63,053 bases of DNA, from the NCBI GenBank assembly GCA_020852655.1, contig JADZAI010000049.1, forward strand, positions 1-63,053, in the 5' to 3' direction. The notes beneath the pieces were generated by a model. It was not told where the DNA came from. It saw only the letters and a program-made list of their open reading frames with translations, and ran no database searches. The stretch is from Alphaproteobacteria bacterium (GTDB taxonomy: Bacteria > Pseudomonadota > Alphaproteobacteria > Micropepsales > Micropepsaceae). The position numbers and the translations under genes are program-made. Each line of letters begins with the position of its first letter. Position 1 is the stretch's first letter. Shown here one piece after another: positions 20,572 through 30,565 of the stretch.

Positions 20572-21054
20572 GCGCGCCATCCTAAGGCCGCGCACGCCGC
20601 AGCCAACCGGGAACAAAAGACCTGAAGTTTGCGTTGGATCAATGTCGCACCCGCCCCGCCGTGCGACACAGCCTCACCCGGCAAGCCCGCCAGTGACGCG
20701 AACCCCGGACGCAGCCGCCGCCCCCAAGGCGCCCGCCGCATCCTGCGCTCCCGCCTCGAAGGCCGCCTTGCCGGGATGAAATCAGCCCGCGCTACACCCC
20801 CACCCCGGCGCGGGCAGAACAGGAGTCGCCACGACACCTGTGTTCAAAGGCGCGCCCCCCTCGGCGCGCCTTTGATGTCCGGCTGCCGCACAAGCGTCAC
20901 AATGCGCTGGTAGATGAACAGCCAACGGGCCCGGACCACGGATGAACTGGCCGGCCCGGCGCAACGGCTCCGGCCCGCAAGGGTTCGGGGCCTTTGTTTT
21001 TCCGGAGCAGGCAGGCAAGTCTCGCAGCGATGTGGGGCGTGCGGAGCGTGGCGT
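20572..21054. other. Divergent intergenic region of about 480 bp
   Basis: Between the MOSC gene (minus) and the metallophosphoesterase gene (plus). It carries a hairpin at 20844-20875 and otherwise no recognisable gene; open frames here lack plausible ribosome sites and codon structure. Confidence 0.4.
20844..20875. repeat. 12-bp perfect hairpin
   Basis: TCAAAGGCGCGC, an 8-base C-rich loop, then the exact complement. It resembles an intrinsic terminator stem but lacks a long T-run and has no gene ending just before it, so its role is open. Confidence 0.5.
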
Positions 21055-21900
21055 ATGGCTGAGGCGAAGCGGCGACGGCGCTGGCTGTGGCGCAGCCTCG
21101 GCGCGCTGGTCCTGATCGGGGCGCTGCTCGCCGTCTATGCCGTCGCGATCGAGCCGGGGCGGCTGGTGGTGCGCGAAACGCGGCTCGGCCTTTTCGATTG
21201 GCCGGCCGAGCGCGACGGCTATCGCATCGCCGTGCTGGCCGACCTGCATGTCGGCAGCCCGCATGTGGGCCTGGAGAAGCTGGCGCAGGTGGTCGCCGAG
21301 ACCAATGCGCTGAAGCCCGACCTGATCGTGCTGGCGGGCGATTATGTGATCGACGGCGTCATCGGCGGCGGCAAGGTCGATATGCACGAGATCGCGCCGG
21401 TGCTGGCACGCCTGTCGGCGCCCGAAGGCGTCTATGCCGTTCTGGGCAACCACGACAACTGGAACGACCCGGCGCATATCGCGGCGGAGCTGGAGGCGAA
21501 CGGCATCCCGGTGCTGGAGGCGCGCAAGGTGATGCTGAAGGCGGGCGTGTGGCTGGTCGGAATCCCCGATGCCTATACCCGGCCCTACCAGCTCGATCGG
21601 GCGATGGAGGGTGTGAAAGGCCCGGCGATCGCGCTGACCCATACGCCGGACATCTTCCCGCAGATTCCCTCGACCGTGATGCTGACCATCGCCGGCCACA
21701 CCCATGGCGGCCAGGTCTATGTGCCCCTGCTCGGCCGGCCGGTGGTGCCGTCCCGCTACGGCCAGCGCTATGCGATGGGCGCGATCGTTGAGAACGGGCA
21801 CACGCTCTTCGTCAGCGCCGGAATCGGGACGAGCATATTTCCGGTGCGCTTCCTGACGCCGCCGGAGATCGACCTGCTGATCCTGCACCGGGAGAGCTGA
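21055..21900 (+). CDS. Membrane-anchored metallophosphoesterase (YkuE-like)
   Basis: 281 residues from the ATG at 21055. One N-terminal membrane anchor (about 11-32), then a calcineurin-type phosphoesterase with the metal motifs DLHVGSPH, GDYVIDG, GNHDNW, LTHTPD and GHTHGGQVY, all intact. YkuE-like enzymes hydrolyse lipid or UDP-sugar phosphodiesters at the membrane face. An open frame extends upstream to 20914 but its extra residues do not look like protein. It converges with ptsP, the stops 5 bases apart. Confidence 0.88.
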   Translation: MAEAKRRRRWLWRSLGALVLIGALLAVYAVAIEPGRLVVRETRLGLFDWPAERDGYRIAVLADLHVGSPHVGLEKLAQVVAETNALKPDLIVLAGDYVIDGVIGGGKVDMHEIAPVLARLSAPEGVYAVLGNHDNWNDPAHIAAELEANGIPVLEARKVMLKAGVWLVGIPDAYTRPYQLDRAMEGVKGPAIALTHTPDIFPQIPSTVMLTIAGHTHGGQVYVPLLGRPVVPSRYGQRYAMGAIVENGHTLFVSAGIGTSIFPVRFLTPPEIDLLILHRES

Positions 21901-21905
21901 GCCCC

Positions 21906-24173
21906 CTAGAGCAGGCGAATGCCCTGTTCCTCGGCGAAGATGCGGAGGTCTTCGCGCAGCGTGTGGCCGGGGCTGTCGAGGCGGGGGAGGAGGAAGTTGC
22001 GGAGCTGCGAGACGCGGGCGGTGCGGATCGCCATCTTCACGGGTCCGACGGCGTGCGGCTGCATGGAGAGGTTGACCGCACCGAGGGCGATGAGGGCGAG
22101 GGCTTCGAGCGGGCGGCCCGCCATCTCGCCGCAGACGGTGAAGGGCTTCGACGCGGCGTTGCAGGCGTCGATGACCTGCTTGATGAAGCGCAGGAAGGCG
22201 GGGCTGAGCGCATCGTAGCGTTCGCCGAGGCGCGGGTTGCCGCGGTCCGAGGCGAAGAAGAACTGCATCAGATCGTTGGTGCCCAGCGAGATGAAGTCGA
22301 CCCGGTCGAGCAGCGGCGTGAGGCTCCAGCCGAGCGAGGGCACTTCCAGCATCGTTCCCGCCCGCACCCGGGTGGGCATGGCGTGGCCGAAGCGCTCGGC
22401 GCGCTCCACCTCTTTCTGGAGCAAAGCGCGCGCCTGCACGAATTCCTCGACCTCGGCGATCATCGGGAACATGACCGATAGCTCGCGCCCCGCCGCGGCG
22501 GCGACCATCGCGCGGAGCTGCCAGCGCATCAGATGCGGACGGTCGAGGCTGACGCGGATGGCGCGCCAGCCGAGGGCCGGGTTCTCCTCCGGGTCGAAAT
22601 GCATGTAGGGGAGCTGCTTGTCGCCGCCGAGATCCAGCGTGCGGAAGGTGACCGGCCTGCCCTTCGCTTCGTCGAGCACCCGCGCATAGAGCTCGGTCTG
22701 GCGCGACAGCCCCATCAGCCGCTGGGTGATCATGAAGGGCAGCTCGGTGCGGAACAGGCCGATGCCGGCCGCCCCCGTCTCGTCGAGATGCGGCAGGTCG
22801 ATCGCGAGGCCCGCATTGAGCAGCAGGGTGATCGTGCGGCCGTCGGTGGTGACGGCCGGCGCATCCTTGTATTGCGCGAATTCCTGCTCGCGCTGGGCGA
22901 TGAGGGTGAGCTTGGCGCTGTAGGCGGAGACGATCTCGGGCGTCGGCCTCAGGTGGATTTCGCCGCGCTCGCCGTCGACGACCGCGAGGTTGCCGGCGTC
23001 GGCCTGGTCGAGCAGCCCGTCGATGCGGCCGATCAGCGGGATGCCGAGGGCGCGCGCGACGATGGCGACATGCGAGGTGGGCGAGCCTTCCTCCAGCGCG
23101 ACCGCCTTGAGGCGCGTGCGGTCATAGTCGAGGAGGTCGGCCGGGCCCATCGCCCGCGCAACCAGGATGGCGCTCTCGGGCAAGTTGGCGTGCAGGCCGT
23201 CCTCAGTGAGGCCGGCGAGGTGGCGCAGCAGCCGGTTGGCGAGATCGTCGAGATCGTGGGCGCGCTCGCGCAGATAGGGGTCGGTCGCGCGCATGAGGCG
23301 GGCCCGCGTTTCCGACTGCACGCGCTCGACGGCCGCTTCCGCGGTGAGGCCGGTGCCGATCGCCTCGCGCAACCGGGCGAGCCAGCCCGAGTCGTTCGCG
23401 AACATGCGATAGGCTTCCATCACCTCCTTGGTGTCGCCGAGCAGCTCCATGTCCTCGTGATCGACCAGCGTGTCGATCTGCGAGCGGAGCTGCTTGACGG
23501 CCGTGTCGAGGCGGGCCCGTTCGACGTCGGGGTCTTCGGCGATGAGGCGTTCGACCTTCACGCGCGGGGCATGCAGGATGACCTCGCCGATCGCCACGCC
23601 TTCGGCGATGGCGGCGCCCCTGAAGCGCCAGGGCCGGTCGCGGCGGATGCCGGTTTCTTCCAGTTCGTTGGGCGAGATGAGATCGCCCGAGGCGATCATC
23701 TCGGCGAGCACCATGGCGATCGTCTGCGCCGCCTCGACCTCCTCTTCCTCGTAGAGGCGGTGCGTCTTGTTCTGGACGACGATGACGCCGAGGGCGAGCC
23801 CGTCGCGCAGGATCGGGACGCCCATCAGCGACTGGTAGATCTCCTCGCCGGTCTCCGGCTTGTAGGCGAATTTCGGATGCGACTGCGCATCGGAGAGATT
23901 GAGCGGGCGGGCGTGGGCGGCGATGTCGCCGACAAGGCCCTCGCCCTTCTTCAGGCGCGTCTTGTGGACGGCGCTCTTGTTGAGGCCTTCGGTGGCGAAG
24001 AGCTCCAGTTCGCCGCCGGCCCGCACCAGGTAGATCGAGCACACCTCGGCGACCATGTTGCCGGCGATGAGCGTGACGATGCGGTCGAGCCGTTCCTGCG
24101 CGCTGGTGCGCTCCGCCATGATGTCGCGCAGGCGGCGCAGCAGGACACGCGGATTGCCGGCCGCGGTGGCCAT
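21906..24173 (-). CDS. ptsP: Phosphoenolpyruvate-protein phosphotransferase PtsP (EI-Ntr)
   Basis: First enzyme of the nitrogen-related PTS: it takes phosphate from phosphoenolpyruvate and passes it to NPr and then EIIA-Ntr, a regulatory relay. 755 residues: N-terminal GAF sensor (about 20-160), enzyme I N-domain (PEP-utiliser helical part), the phospho-His swivel GSPTSHVAIVARALG, and a C-terminal PEP-binding barrel (FRTELPFM, GTNDLMQFF). The length is full for PtsP. It ends in TAG, evidence that amber is a normal stop here. It lies 17 bases downstream of lysC and is probably co-transcribed. Confidence 0.95.
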   Translation of the reverse strand: MATAAGNPRVLLRRLRDIMAERTSAQERLDRIVTLIAGNMVAEVCSIYLVRAGGELELFATEGLNKSAVHKTRLKKGEGLVGDIAAHARPLNLSDAQSHPKFAYKPETGEEIYQSLMGVPILRDGLALGVIVVQNKTHRLYEEEEVEAAQTIAMVLAEMIASGDLISPNELEETGIRRDRPWRFRGAAIAEGVAIGEVILHAPRVKVERLIAEDPDVERARLDTAVKQLRSQIDTLVDHEDMELLGDTKEVMEAYRMFANDSGWLARLREAIGTGLTAEAAVERVQSETRARLMRATDPYLRERAHDLDDLANRLLRHLAGLTEDGLHANLPESAILVARAMGPADLLDYDRTRLKAVALEEGSPTSHVAIVARALGIPLIGRIDGLLDQADAGNLAVVDGERGEIHLRPTPEIVSAYSAKLTLIAQREQEFAQYKDAPAVTTDGRTITLLLNAGLAIDLPHLDETGAAGIGLFRTELPFMITQRLMGLSRQTELYARVLDEAKGRPVTFRTLDLGGDKQLPYMHFDPEENPALGWRAIRVSLDRPHLMRWQLRAMVAAAAGRELSVMFPMIAEVEEFVQARALLQKEVERAERFGHAMPTRVRAGTMLEVPSLGWSLTPLLDRVDFISLGTNDLMQFFFASDRGNPRLGERYDALSPAFLRFIKQVIDACNAASKPFTVCGEMAGRPLEALALIALGAVNLSMQPHAVGPVKMAIRTARVSQLRNFLLPRLDSPGHTLREDLRIFAEEQGIRLL

Positions 24174-24190
24174 CTAGGGCCGGGTCCCGC

Positions 24191-25441
24191 TCACGGACCG
24201 TCCAGCCCGTAGGCCGTATGCAGCGCCCGCACGGCGAGTTCGGTGTATTCGGCGGCGATCAGCACCGAGACCTTGATCTCGCTGGTCGAGATGACCTGGA
24301 TGTTGATGCCCTTCTCGGCCAGCGTCTTGAACATGGTCTGCGCGACGCCCGCATGGGTGCGCATGCCGACGCCGATGACCGAGACCTTGACGACATTGGT
24401 GTCGGTCGAGACGCGCTCGTGGCGGATGTCGTGGAGATTGTCCTCCAGCACCTTCAGCGCGCGCTCGAAATCGGCCTTGCCGGTGGTGAAGGTCATGTCG
24501 GTCGTCTTGCCGTCGTCGGAAACGTTCTGGACGATCATGTCGACATTGATGCCGGCATCGGCGAGCGGCGAGAAGATCGCCGCCGCGACGCCCGGCCGGT
24601 CGGGCACCTTCACCAGCGTGATCTTCGCCTCGTCGCGGCTGTAGGCGATGCCGCTGACCAGCCTCTTCTCCATGATCTCGTCCTCATCGCAAACCAGCGT
24701 GCCGGGGAGATCGGCGCCCACCTGGCCATCGAAGCTTGAAAGTACCTGGGTCTTGACGCGATGGATCATCGCCATCTCGACCGAGCGCGTCTGGAGCACC
24801 TTGGCCCCGAGCGAGGCCATCTCGAGCATCTCCTCGTAGGAGATCTTGTCGAGCTTCCGGGCCTTTTCGACGATGCGCGGATCGGTCGTGTAGACGCCGT
24901 CGACGTCGGTGTAGATGTCGCAGCGCTCGGCCTTGAGCGCGGCGGCGAGCGCCACGGCGCTGGTGTCGGAGCCGCCGCGGCCGAGCGTCGTGATACGCCC
25001 TTCCGGGCTGATCCCCTGGAAGCCGGCGACGACCGCCATCGTGCCCTGCGCGAAGCGGTCCTCGATGCCCTTGGGGTCGATGTCGAGGATCGAGGCGGAG
25101 CCGTGCACGCCGTCGGTCTTGATCGGAATCTGCCAGCCCGCCCAGGACCGCGCCGGCACGCCGATCGTATCCAGCGCGATGGCGGTGAGGCCGGCGGTGA
25201 CGTTCTCGCCCGACGAGGCGATGGCGTCGTATTCGCGCGCGTCGTGCAGCGGCGACATCTCGCGGGTCAGGGCGACGAGCTTGTTGGTCTCGCCCGACAT
25301 CGCCGAGACCACGACGGCCACGTCATAGCCGTTCTCGACCTCGCGCTTCACGAGGGCTGCGACATTGCGGATGCGCTCGACCCCGGCCACGGAGGTGCCG
25401 CCGAACTTCATCACCAGGCGTGGCTTCGCGGCGGCGGACAT
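24191..25441 (-). CDS. lysC: Aspartate kinase
   Basis: Phosphorylates aspartate, the first step to lysine, threonine, methionine and diaminopimelate. 416 residues from the ATG at 25441: kinase domain with KFGGTSVAGVERIRNVA (about 12-28), FQGISPEGRITTLGRGGSDT and the allosteric C-terminal tandem ACT domains (KVPDRPGVAAAIF; VIGVGMRTHAGVAQTMF). A monofunctional, lysine/threonine-feedback type enzyme by architecture. It is divergent from ubiG; the lysC-ptsP order is standard for alphaproteobacteria. Confidence 0.96.
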   Translation of the reverse strand: MSAAAKPRLVMKFGGTSVAGVERIRNVAALVKREVENGYDVAVVVSAMSGETNKLVALTREMSPLHDAREYDAIASSGENVTAGLTAIALDTIGVPARSWAGWQIPIKTDGVHGSASILDIDPKGIEDRFAQGTMAVVAGFQGISPEGRITTLGRGGSDTSAVALAAALKAERCDIYTDVDGVYTTDPRIVEKARKLDKISYEEMLEMASLGAKVLQTRSVEMAMIHRVKTQVLSSFDGQVGADLPGTLVCDEDEIMEKRLVSGIAYSRDEAKITLVKVPDRPGVAAAIFSPLADAGINVDMIVQNVSDDGKTTDMTFTTGKADFERALKVLEDNLHDIRHERVSTDTNVVKVSVIGVGMRTHAGVAQTMFKTLAEKGINIQVISTSEIKVSVLIAAEYTELAVRALHTAYGLDGP

Positions 25442-25517
25442 CAGGCTCGGCGGTTCCGGTTGAAAGGCGGCATCGCGATACAGGCCGCGTGCCGGGGAGG
25501 CAAGGAAAAGGTGGGAC

Positions 25518-25548
25518 TCCCGGGACCCTTGAGGTAAGGGCCCCGGGA
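25518..25548. repeat. Inverted repeat between lysC and ubiG
   Basis: TCCCGGGACCCTT, loop GAGGT, AAGGGCCCCGGGA: a 13-bp stem with one mismatch. It sits in the 186-bp divergent spacer, within the predicted leader region of either gene. It could be an operator or a leader hairpin; there is no T-run. Confidence 0.5.
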
Positions 25549-25627
25549 CACTTGAGAGCGCATGGACGGGCCATGGCGAAAGCGCATGGTTGGCTCGGCG
25601 GCCGCGCCGTCCTACATAGGCGCCGCA

Positions 25628-26374
25628 ATGACGGGCTCCCCTGCCAGCACGATCGACGATGCCGAGGTGGCGCGGTTTTCCGCGCTGGCGGCGGAATGGT
25701 GGGACGAGAGCGGCAAGTTCCGGCCGCTGCACAGGTTCAACCCGGCGCGCCTCGCCTATATCCGCGAGACGGTGCTGAAGCGCTTCGGGCGCGACGTGAA
25801 GGCACGGCGGCCGTTCGAGGGCCTGCGCCTGCTCGACATCGGCTGCGGCGGCGGCCTGCTCTCCGAGCCGATGGCCCGCCTCGGCTTCGCCGTCCTCGGC
25901 GCCGATGCCTCCGAGAAGAACGTCAAGACGGCCTCCGCCCACGCGGCAGAACAGGGCCTGGAGATCGACTATCGCGCGACCACCGCCGAGGCGCTGGCCG
26001 AAGCGGGCGAGCGGTTCGACGTCATCCTGAACATGGAGGTCATCGAACATGTCGCGGACAAGGCGCTGTTCCTGAAGAGCTGTGCGGCGATGCTGAAGCC
26101 CGGCGGGATCATGATCGTCGCGACGCTGAACCGGACGATGAAGGCATGGGCGCTGGCGATCGTGGGGGCCGAATATGTGCTCGGCTGGCTGCCCCGCGGC
26201 ACCCATGAATGGGCGAAATTCGTGACCCCGGCCGAATTGCGCGACGCGCTCGCCGGCACGGGGCTGAGCGTCGAGGAGCTGGTCGGGCTCGCCTATAATC
26301 CGATCAGCGACCAATGGAAGCGGTCGAGCGACACGGACGTGAATTACATGATGGCGGCAACGAAGGCGGCATGA
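25628..26374 (+). CDS. ubiG: Bifunctional ubiquinone O-methyltransferase UbiG
   Basis: Performs both O-methylations of the ubiquinone ring with S-adenosylmethionine, at the membrane. 248 residues from the ATG at 25628: the motif [19 protein letters not shown], the SAM loop [19 protein letters not shown] (about 74-92), and [12 protein letters not shown], all typical of UbiG. It overlaps the next gene by 4 bases (ATGA). Confidence 0.95.
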   Translation: MTGSPASTIDDAEVARFSALAAEWWDESGKFRPLHRFNPARLAYIRETVLKRFGRDVKARRPFEGLRLLDIGCGGGLLSEPMARLGFAVLGADASEKNVKTASAHAAEQGLEIDYRATTAEALAEAGERFDVILNMEVIEHVADKALFLKSCAAMLKPGGIMIVATLNRTMKAWALAIVGAEYVLGWLPRGTHEWAKFVTPAELRDALAGTGLSVEELVGLAYNPISDQWKRSSDTDVNYMMAATKAA

Positions 26375-27189
26375 AGAGCAACCCGATCGTCAAGCCGATC
26401 AAGCCGATCGCGCCGCCCATACTGCGTTCGACCTTTGCCCCGACGCCGCCCGAGAGCTTCGCCCGGCGATTCTGGCGGAACACCCGCTTTGCGCTGGTGA
26501 TCCTGTTCTTCGTCCTGGTGTGGGCGGCGTCGAGCCTGTTCATCGCCCCGGTCGTGCAGTGGTCGCTGAACCAGGCGTCGAACTATATCGAGCGCACGGC
26601 GGCGCTGTCGCAGGTCGCCTGGCTGCTGGACGTGAAGATGAACGTGCCGTGCGAATCCTTCGAGGCCATGCCGCCGGGCTGCGGCACCGACGAAGAGGTC
26701 GGCGAAACGCGCTACGGCCCGGGCAGTGTGCTGTATCTCTGGGGCAAGCTGCCCGAGCTCAAGGGCCTGACCTTCAAGCAGCGCACCGACGGCGCGGTCG
26801 CCGACACGGTCACCGAAGGCGCCTTCTACACGGTGCAGAAGAGCTTCGGCGCCCTGCCCGTCGGCGAGGCGGCGGAGGCCCTCGCGCGCCACGAGATGGC
26901 GACCTATGGCGCCTTCGAGCAGCGCGAACTGGCGCCCGACGTGACCGCCTACCAGGCGACGCAGGGCAGTTCGACGCGGCCGGAGAATTTCTACGCGGTC
27001 TATACGCGGGGCGACGGCAGGAAGGTTGCGGCGGCCTGCTTCGGCGACACCTGCAAGGTGCTCCAGGCGCCGTGGCGCGGCGAGCTCGCCTATGGCTTCA
27101 CGGTCAACAAGGCCAAGGCACGGGAGCTGCCGTCGATCGACGCGGCGGTGCAGGACCGGCTGAACGGCTATGTGGTGACGGCGGAATAG
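26371..27189 (+). CDS. Single-pass membrane protein of unknown function
   Basis: 272 residues: a proline-rich cytoplasmic head, one membrane helix ([18 protein letters not shown], about 34-51) and a periplasmic domain of about 215 residues with five Cys. No family recognised. Translation is coupled to ubiG by an ATGA overlap, so a role near quinone synthesis or simply shared expression is possible. The stop abuts that of the convergent hydrolase with no base between. Confidence 0.7.
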   Translation: MKSNPIVKPIKPIAPPILRSTFAPTPPESFARRFWRNTRFALVILFFVLVWAASSLFIAPVVQWSLNQASNYIERTAALSQVAWLLDVKMNVPCESFEAMPPGCGTDEEVGETRYGPGSVLYLWGKLPELKGLTFKQRTDGAVADTVTEGAFYTVQKSFGALPVGEAAEALARHEMATYGAFEQRELAPDVTAYQATQGSSTRPENFYAVYTRGDGRKVAAACFGDTCKVLQAPWRGELAYGFTVNKAKARELPSIDAAVQDRLNGYVVTAE

Positions 27190-28149
27190 CTAGAGGCCGG
27201 CGTCCGAGGCGGAGTCGAGGAAGGCGTCGACGGCGTGCCACATGACGCGGCGGACGCGGTCGCGTTCCTGCACGAGCTCGTGCCTGGCGTCGGAGAACAG
27301 CACGAAGAGGCCGCGCCGCACCCGCCGGATCAGCGTCAGGTCCGGCCCCTGGTGAACGACTTCGTCATGCGCGGCCCCGACGATCAGGAGCGGGCAGACG
27401 ATCCGGGCGGCGAAGGCCGGCCGCCGCAGAAGCCGCATGGAGGCAAAGGCCGCCCTGAGCCAGCGCCAGGTCGGACCGCAGAGCGCGAGGGCAGGTTCGG
27501 CGCGCAGGATATCGTTGTTGCGGCGGTAGCGGACGGGATCGCCGGTGACACGGTTGTCTTTAAACGGTATCGCGAGCCCGTCATTGCCGGCGCCGCCGGG
27601 CGTGAAGGCCTGGCCGCGCCCGGCCGCGCACATGGCCGCCGCCAGCCCGCCGGAGATCAGGCGCAGCGACCAGGGGAGCCAGATCCTGAGCATCGGCGCA
27701 CTGAGGAAGGCGCGCTCGAAATCGGCCGGCCGGCGCGCCAGGTGGCGCAGCGCGACATGCCCGCCCATCGAATGACCGAAAAGCACCCAGGGCTTCGGCA
27801 TCTCGGCCAGAAGGCCATCGACCGCCGCATCCATGTCGCGGTCATAGGCGGCAAAGCTGTCGACATGGCCCTTGGTCGGGTCGTCCAGAAGACGCTGCGA
27901 GAGGCCCTGGCCGCGCCAGTCGAAGCAGGCGACGGCATAGCCGCGTTCGAGGATCTCGCCGATGAACTCGAAATATTTCTCGATGAACTCGGTGCGGCCG
28001 GTGCAGACGAGAATGGTCCCGCGGCGTGTCCGGGCCGGCAGCCAGGTGGCGGCGCGCAACGTCACGCCGTCCGCCGTCTTCAGCGCGTGAAGCCGTGCGC
28101 CCGGCGGAGCGAGGTTGTCCGCCGTCTCGACCAGCCTTGCGGTGTTCAC
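27190..28149 (-). CDS. Alpha/beta hydrolase (lysophospholipase / monoacylglycerol lipase-like)
   Basis: 319 residues from the GTG at 28149, which overlaps the SCP2 gene stop (GTGA). Serine aminopeptidase S33/Hydrolase_4 family: oxyanion region GTILVCTGRTEFIEKY, nucleophile elbow GHSMGG, acid Asp in VGAAHDEVV and His in DARHELVQE. PldB-type lysophospholipases and monoglyceride lipases share this pattern. With the lipid-binding SCP2 protein made just before it, a lipid substrate is plausible. Confidence 0.88.
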   Translation of the reverse strand: MNTARLVETADNLAPPGARLHALKTADGVTLRAATWLPARTRRGTILVCTGRTEFIEKYFEFIGEILERGYAVACFDWRGQGLSQRLLDDPTKGHVDSFAAYDRDMDAAVDGLLAEMPKPWVLFGHSMGGHVALRHLARRPADFERAFLSAPMLRIWLPWSLRLISGGLAAAMCAAGRGQAFTPGGAGNDGLAIPFKDNRVTGDPVRYRRNNDILRAEPALALCGPTWRWLRAAFASMRLLRRPAFAARIVCPLLIVGAAHDEVVHQGPDLTLIRRVRRGLFVLFSDARHELVQERDRVRRVMWHAVDAFLDSASDAGL

Positions 28150-28478
28150 ATGCCGGCGGCCTTGGCCGCGTTCTGCATGATGGGGCCGAGCTTCATGGCG
28201 ACCGACATGTCGCCGTTGACCTTCATCTTGCCCTGCATGAAGGCCATCGTCGGGTCGAGTTCGCGGCGGAACATCTTCATGAGATTCTCGGGCGAGATGA
28301 CGATGGTGCAGTCGGCCGGCAGGTCCTGGTTGTCGACGACGTTGGGCGAACTGCGCCCGTCGATGCGGGCGACGCCCTGGCCTTCGAAGTCGAATTTGAG
28401 GACGGAGCCGAAGCCCGAGTCGGTGCCGACGAGCTTCTTGAGTCCGTCGGTGATCTCGGTGATCAGCTCTGCATTCAT
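28146..28478 (-). CDS. SCP2 sterol-binding domain protein
   Basis: 110 residues, a single SCP2 domain: FDFEGQGVARIDG, CTIVISPENLMKMFRRELDP and FMQGKMKVNGDMSVAMKLG, the classical C-terminal signature. SCP2 proteins form a hydrophobic tunnel that carries fatty acyl groups or other lipids. A ribosome site (GGAGG) lies before the ATG. It is translationally coupled to the hydrolase downstream. Confidence 0.92.
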   Translation of the reverse strand: MNAELITEITDGLKKLVGTDSGFGSVLKFDFEGQGVARIDGRSSPNVVDNQDLPADCTIVISPENLMKMFRRELDPTMAFMQGKMKVNGDMSVAMKLGPIMQNAAKAAGM

Positions 28479-28565
28479 GACGTCCTCCGTGCGGTTCTGG
28501 CGGCCGGTTGCCCGTGCCAGAGCAATAGACCAAAAGCCTCATCGCCCACAACGCAGCAAGGTACG

Positions 28566-30503
28566 ATGCCCCTCGTCTCCGATCTCCCCATCAGCGTGCC
28601 GGACGGCTCGCCCCTCGCCGCCGTCGCCGCCGCGGAGTTGCGGCTGCATCTCGGCCTGATCGAAGGGCCGGTCGGGCTGGCGGGGATTGCCATCACGCAT
28701 GGCGCGGCCGGCGAAGGCTTCGCCTGGGAGGTGCGGGACGGGGTGCTGACGCTGACCGGCGACGGGCCGGCCGGGGCGCTGTGGGCGGCCTATGATGCGC
28801 TGGAGGCGATCGGCTTTGCCTGGCCGGCGCCGGGCGAGCACCTGACGATCGCCGGCCGGAGCGGCGACTGGCCCGCGGCGCGGCCGCACCAGGCGCCGGC
28901 GCTGGCTGGGCGGAGCCTGATCCTCGGCCACCACGCCTTCATGCGGGATGCCGAAGCGTGGATCACCTGGGCGGCACGCAACCGGCTGAACAACATCTTC
29001 TTCCACGTCGACGAACACGGGCTCGGCCTCGGCGCGATCCCGGCGGTGCAATGGCGGGCAGGCCGCGACGCGGCGGTCGCCTGCGCGCGGCGCTTCGGCA
29101 TGGCGCTGGAGATCGGCGGGCACGGGCTTGCGGCGCTGCTGCCGCGCGATGCGTTCGCGTCGCATCCGGACTGGTTTCCCGAGCGCGGCGGCGTGCGCGA
29201 CAAGCGCTACAATCTGAACGCCCTGTCGGAGGATGCGCTGGCCGCGGTGCGCGAGGCGGCGCGCACCTGGTTCGCGGCCAATCCGGGCTTCGACGTCTAT
29301 CATCTGTGGGCGGACGATCTGCCCGGCGGCGGCTGGTGCGAGGCGGCGGCCGCGGCCGGGCATTCGCCGTCGGACCAGGCGATGCTGGCGACCAATGCGA
29401 TCGCCGACGTTCTGGCCGAGGTCGCGCCGGAGGCGAAGATCGCGTTCCTGTCGTATCACGACACCGAGGCGCCGCCGCGCGTCGCACCGCGGGCCAATGT
29501 CGCGCTGACCTTCGCGCCGCGCCTGCGCTGCTATGCGGCGGGCCTCGATGCGCCCCATCCGGTGAACGAGAAGTATCCGGCGCTGTGGCGCGAAAATGCG
29601 GCGCTGTTCGCGGGGCACGGCCAGGCGCGGGTGTTCGAGTATTGGCTGGACGCGATCCTCTTCAAGATCGTCGCGCCGCCGATGGTGGAGGTGATCCGCC
29701 GCGACCTCGCCTTCTATGCCGCGAACGGCGCGCATACCGTCGGTGCGCTCGCGACCGGATCGGCGCCTTTCGTCGCACCCAACCTCAACGCCTATGCCTT
29801 CGCGCGGCTCGCCTGGAATCCGGCGCTGGAGGCGAAGACGGTGCGGCAGGAATTCTGCCAGCACGTCTTCGAGTCGGCTCTTCACATGCCGGCCTATTTC
29901 GAGGCGCTGGAGCGGGCCTTCGCGCTCGACCTCGACCTGGCGCCGGACGAGGCGCGGCTGAAGGGACGCGGCTCAATCGAGGAGACGGTCACCGATCCGC
30001 CGGCCGATATCGGCAGCCCGTTCAACGTGGCGCCCGAGGCGGTCGGCGAGGCGCAGCAGCGGCAGGACGAGGCACTGGCGGCGCTGGCCGAGGCGGAGGA
30101 CGTCTTCCGGCGGCTGTGGGAGGCAGCGGACGAGGACGACGATCGTTCGCAGGCGCTGATGCGCGAGGAGTGCCACCGCTTCCTCTGCCGCGCCCGACTG
30201 ATGATCCAGGCGGCGGGGCTGGACGTGCGCGCGGCGCAGCTCATCGGCGACAAGCGCGACGTGCAGGAGGCGCTGCGCCAGGCGCGCTATCACCTGACGA
30301 ATCTGGAGAAGGAGATGCGCGGCTTCGTCACCGAACCCTATGTCAGCAACACCAGGCTGCTGCTGTGGCTGTTCCTGGGGCTGGCGCTGGACAAAGCCGA
30401 GGACGAGCTGATCGAGGGCGACGGCGCCCGGCGCAAGCGGCTGCGCAACCGGGTGGAGACGGCGCGGCAGAATTTCGCCCGGCTCGGCGCGCTCTGGACG
30501 TAA
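28566..30503 (+). CDS. DUF4838 domain-containing protein (glycosidase-like)
   Basis: 645 residues with no signal peptide. An N-terminal substrate-binding-like domain (about 1-95) resembles the alpha-glucuronidase/GH-type N-terminal fold; the central part has the DUF4838 block (PRANVALTFAPRLRCYAAGL, and YWLDAILFK) and conserved aromatic/acid positions such as FFHVDEHGLGLG and DVYHLWADDLPGGGW; a helical Glu/Ala-rich C-terminal third follows. DUF4838 proteins are predicted glycoside hydrolases with barrel folds; the substrate is unknown. It stands alone, divergent from SCP2. Confidence 0.8.
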   Translation: MPLVSDLPISVPDGSPLAAVAAAELRLHLGLIEGPVGLAGIAITHGAAGEGFAWEVRDGVLTLTGDGPAGALWAAYDALEAIGFAWPAPGEHLTIAGRSGDWPAARPHQAPALAGRSLILGHHAFMRDAEAWITWAARNRLNNIFFHVDEHGLGLGAIPAVQWRAGRDAAVACARRFGMALEIGGHGLAALLPRDAFASHPDWFPERGGVRDKRYNLNALSEDALAAVREAARTWFAANPGFDVYHLWADDLPGGGWCEAAAAAGHSPSDQAMLATNAIADVLAEVAPEAKIAFLSYHDTEAPPRVAPRANVALTFAPRLRCYAAGLDAPHPVNEKYPALWRENAALFAGHGQARVFEYWLDAILFKIVAPPMVEVIRRDLAFYAANGAHTVGALATGSAPFVAPNLNAYAFARLAWNPALEAKTVRQEFCQHVFESALHMPAYFEALERAFALDLDLAPDEARLKGRGSIEETVTDPPADIGSPFNVAPEAVGEAQQRQDEALAALAEAEDVFRRLWEAADEDDDRSQALMREECHRFLCRARLMIQAAGLDVRAAQLIGDKRDVQEALRQARYHLTNLEKEMRGFVTEPYVSNTRLLLWLFLGLALDKAEDELIEGDGARRKRLRNRVETARQNFARLGALWT

Positions 30504-30565
30504 CGTCCGGGCTTTGACGGAACCCGCAGGCGTTCTAGGGTCGGCGCAGAATTCCGGGGGACGTC

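Noticed and set aside
25562..25627. N-terminal extension of UbiG
   Set aside because: The extra 22 residues are not family-like; the ATG at 25628 gives the standard UbiG start.
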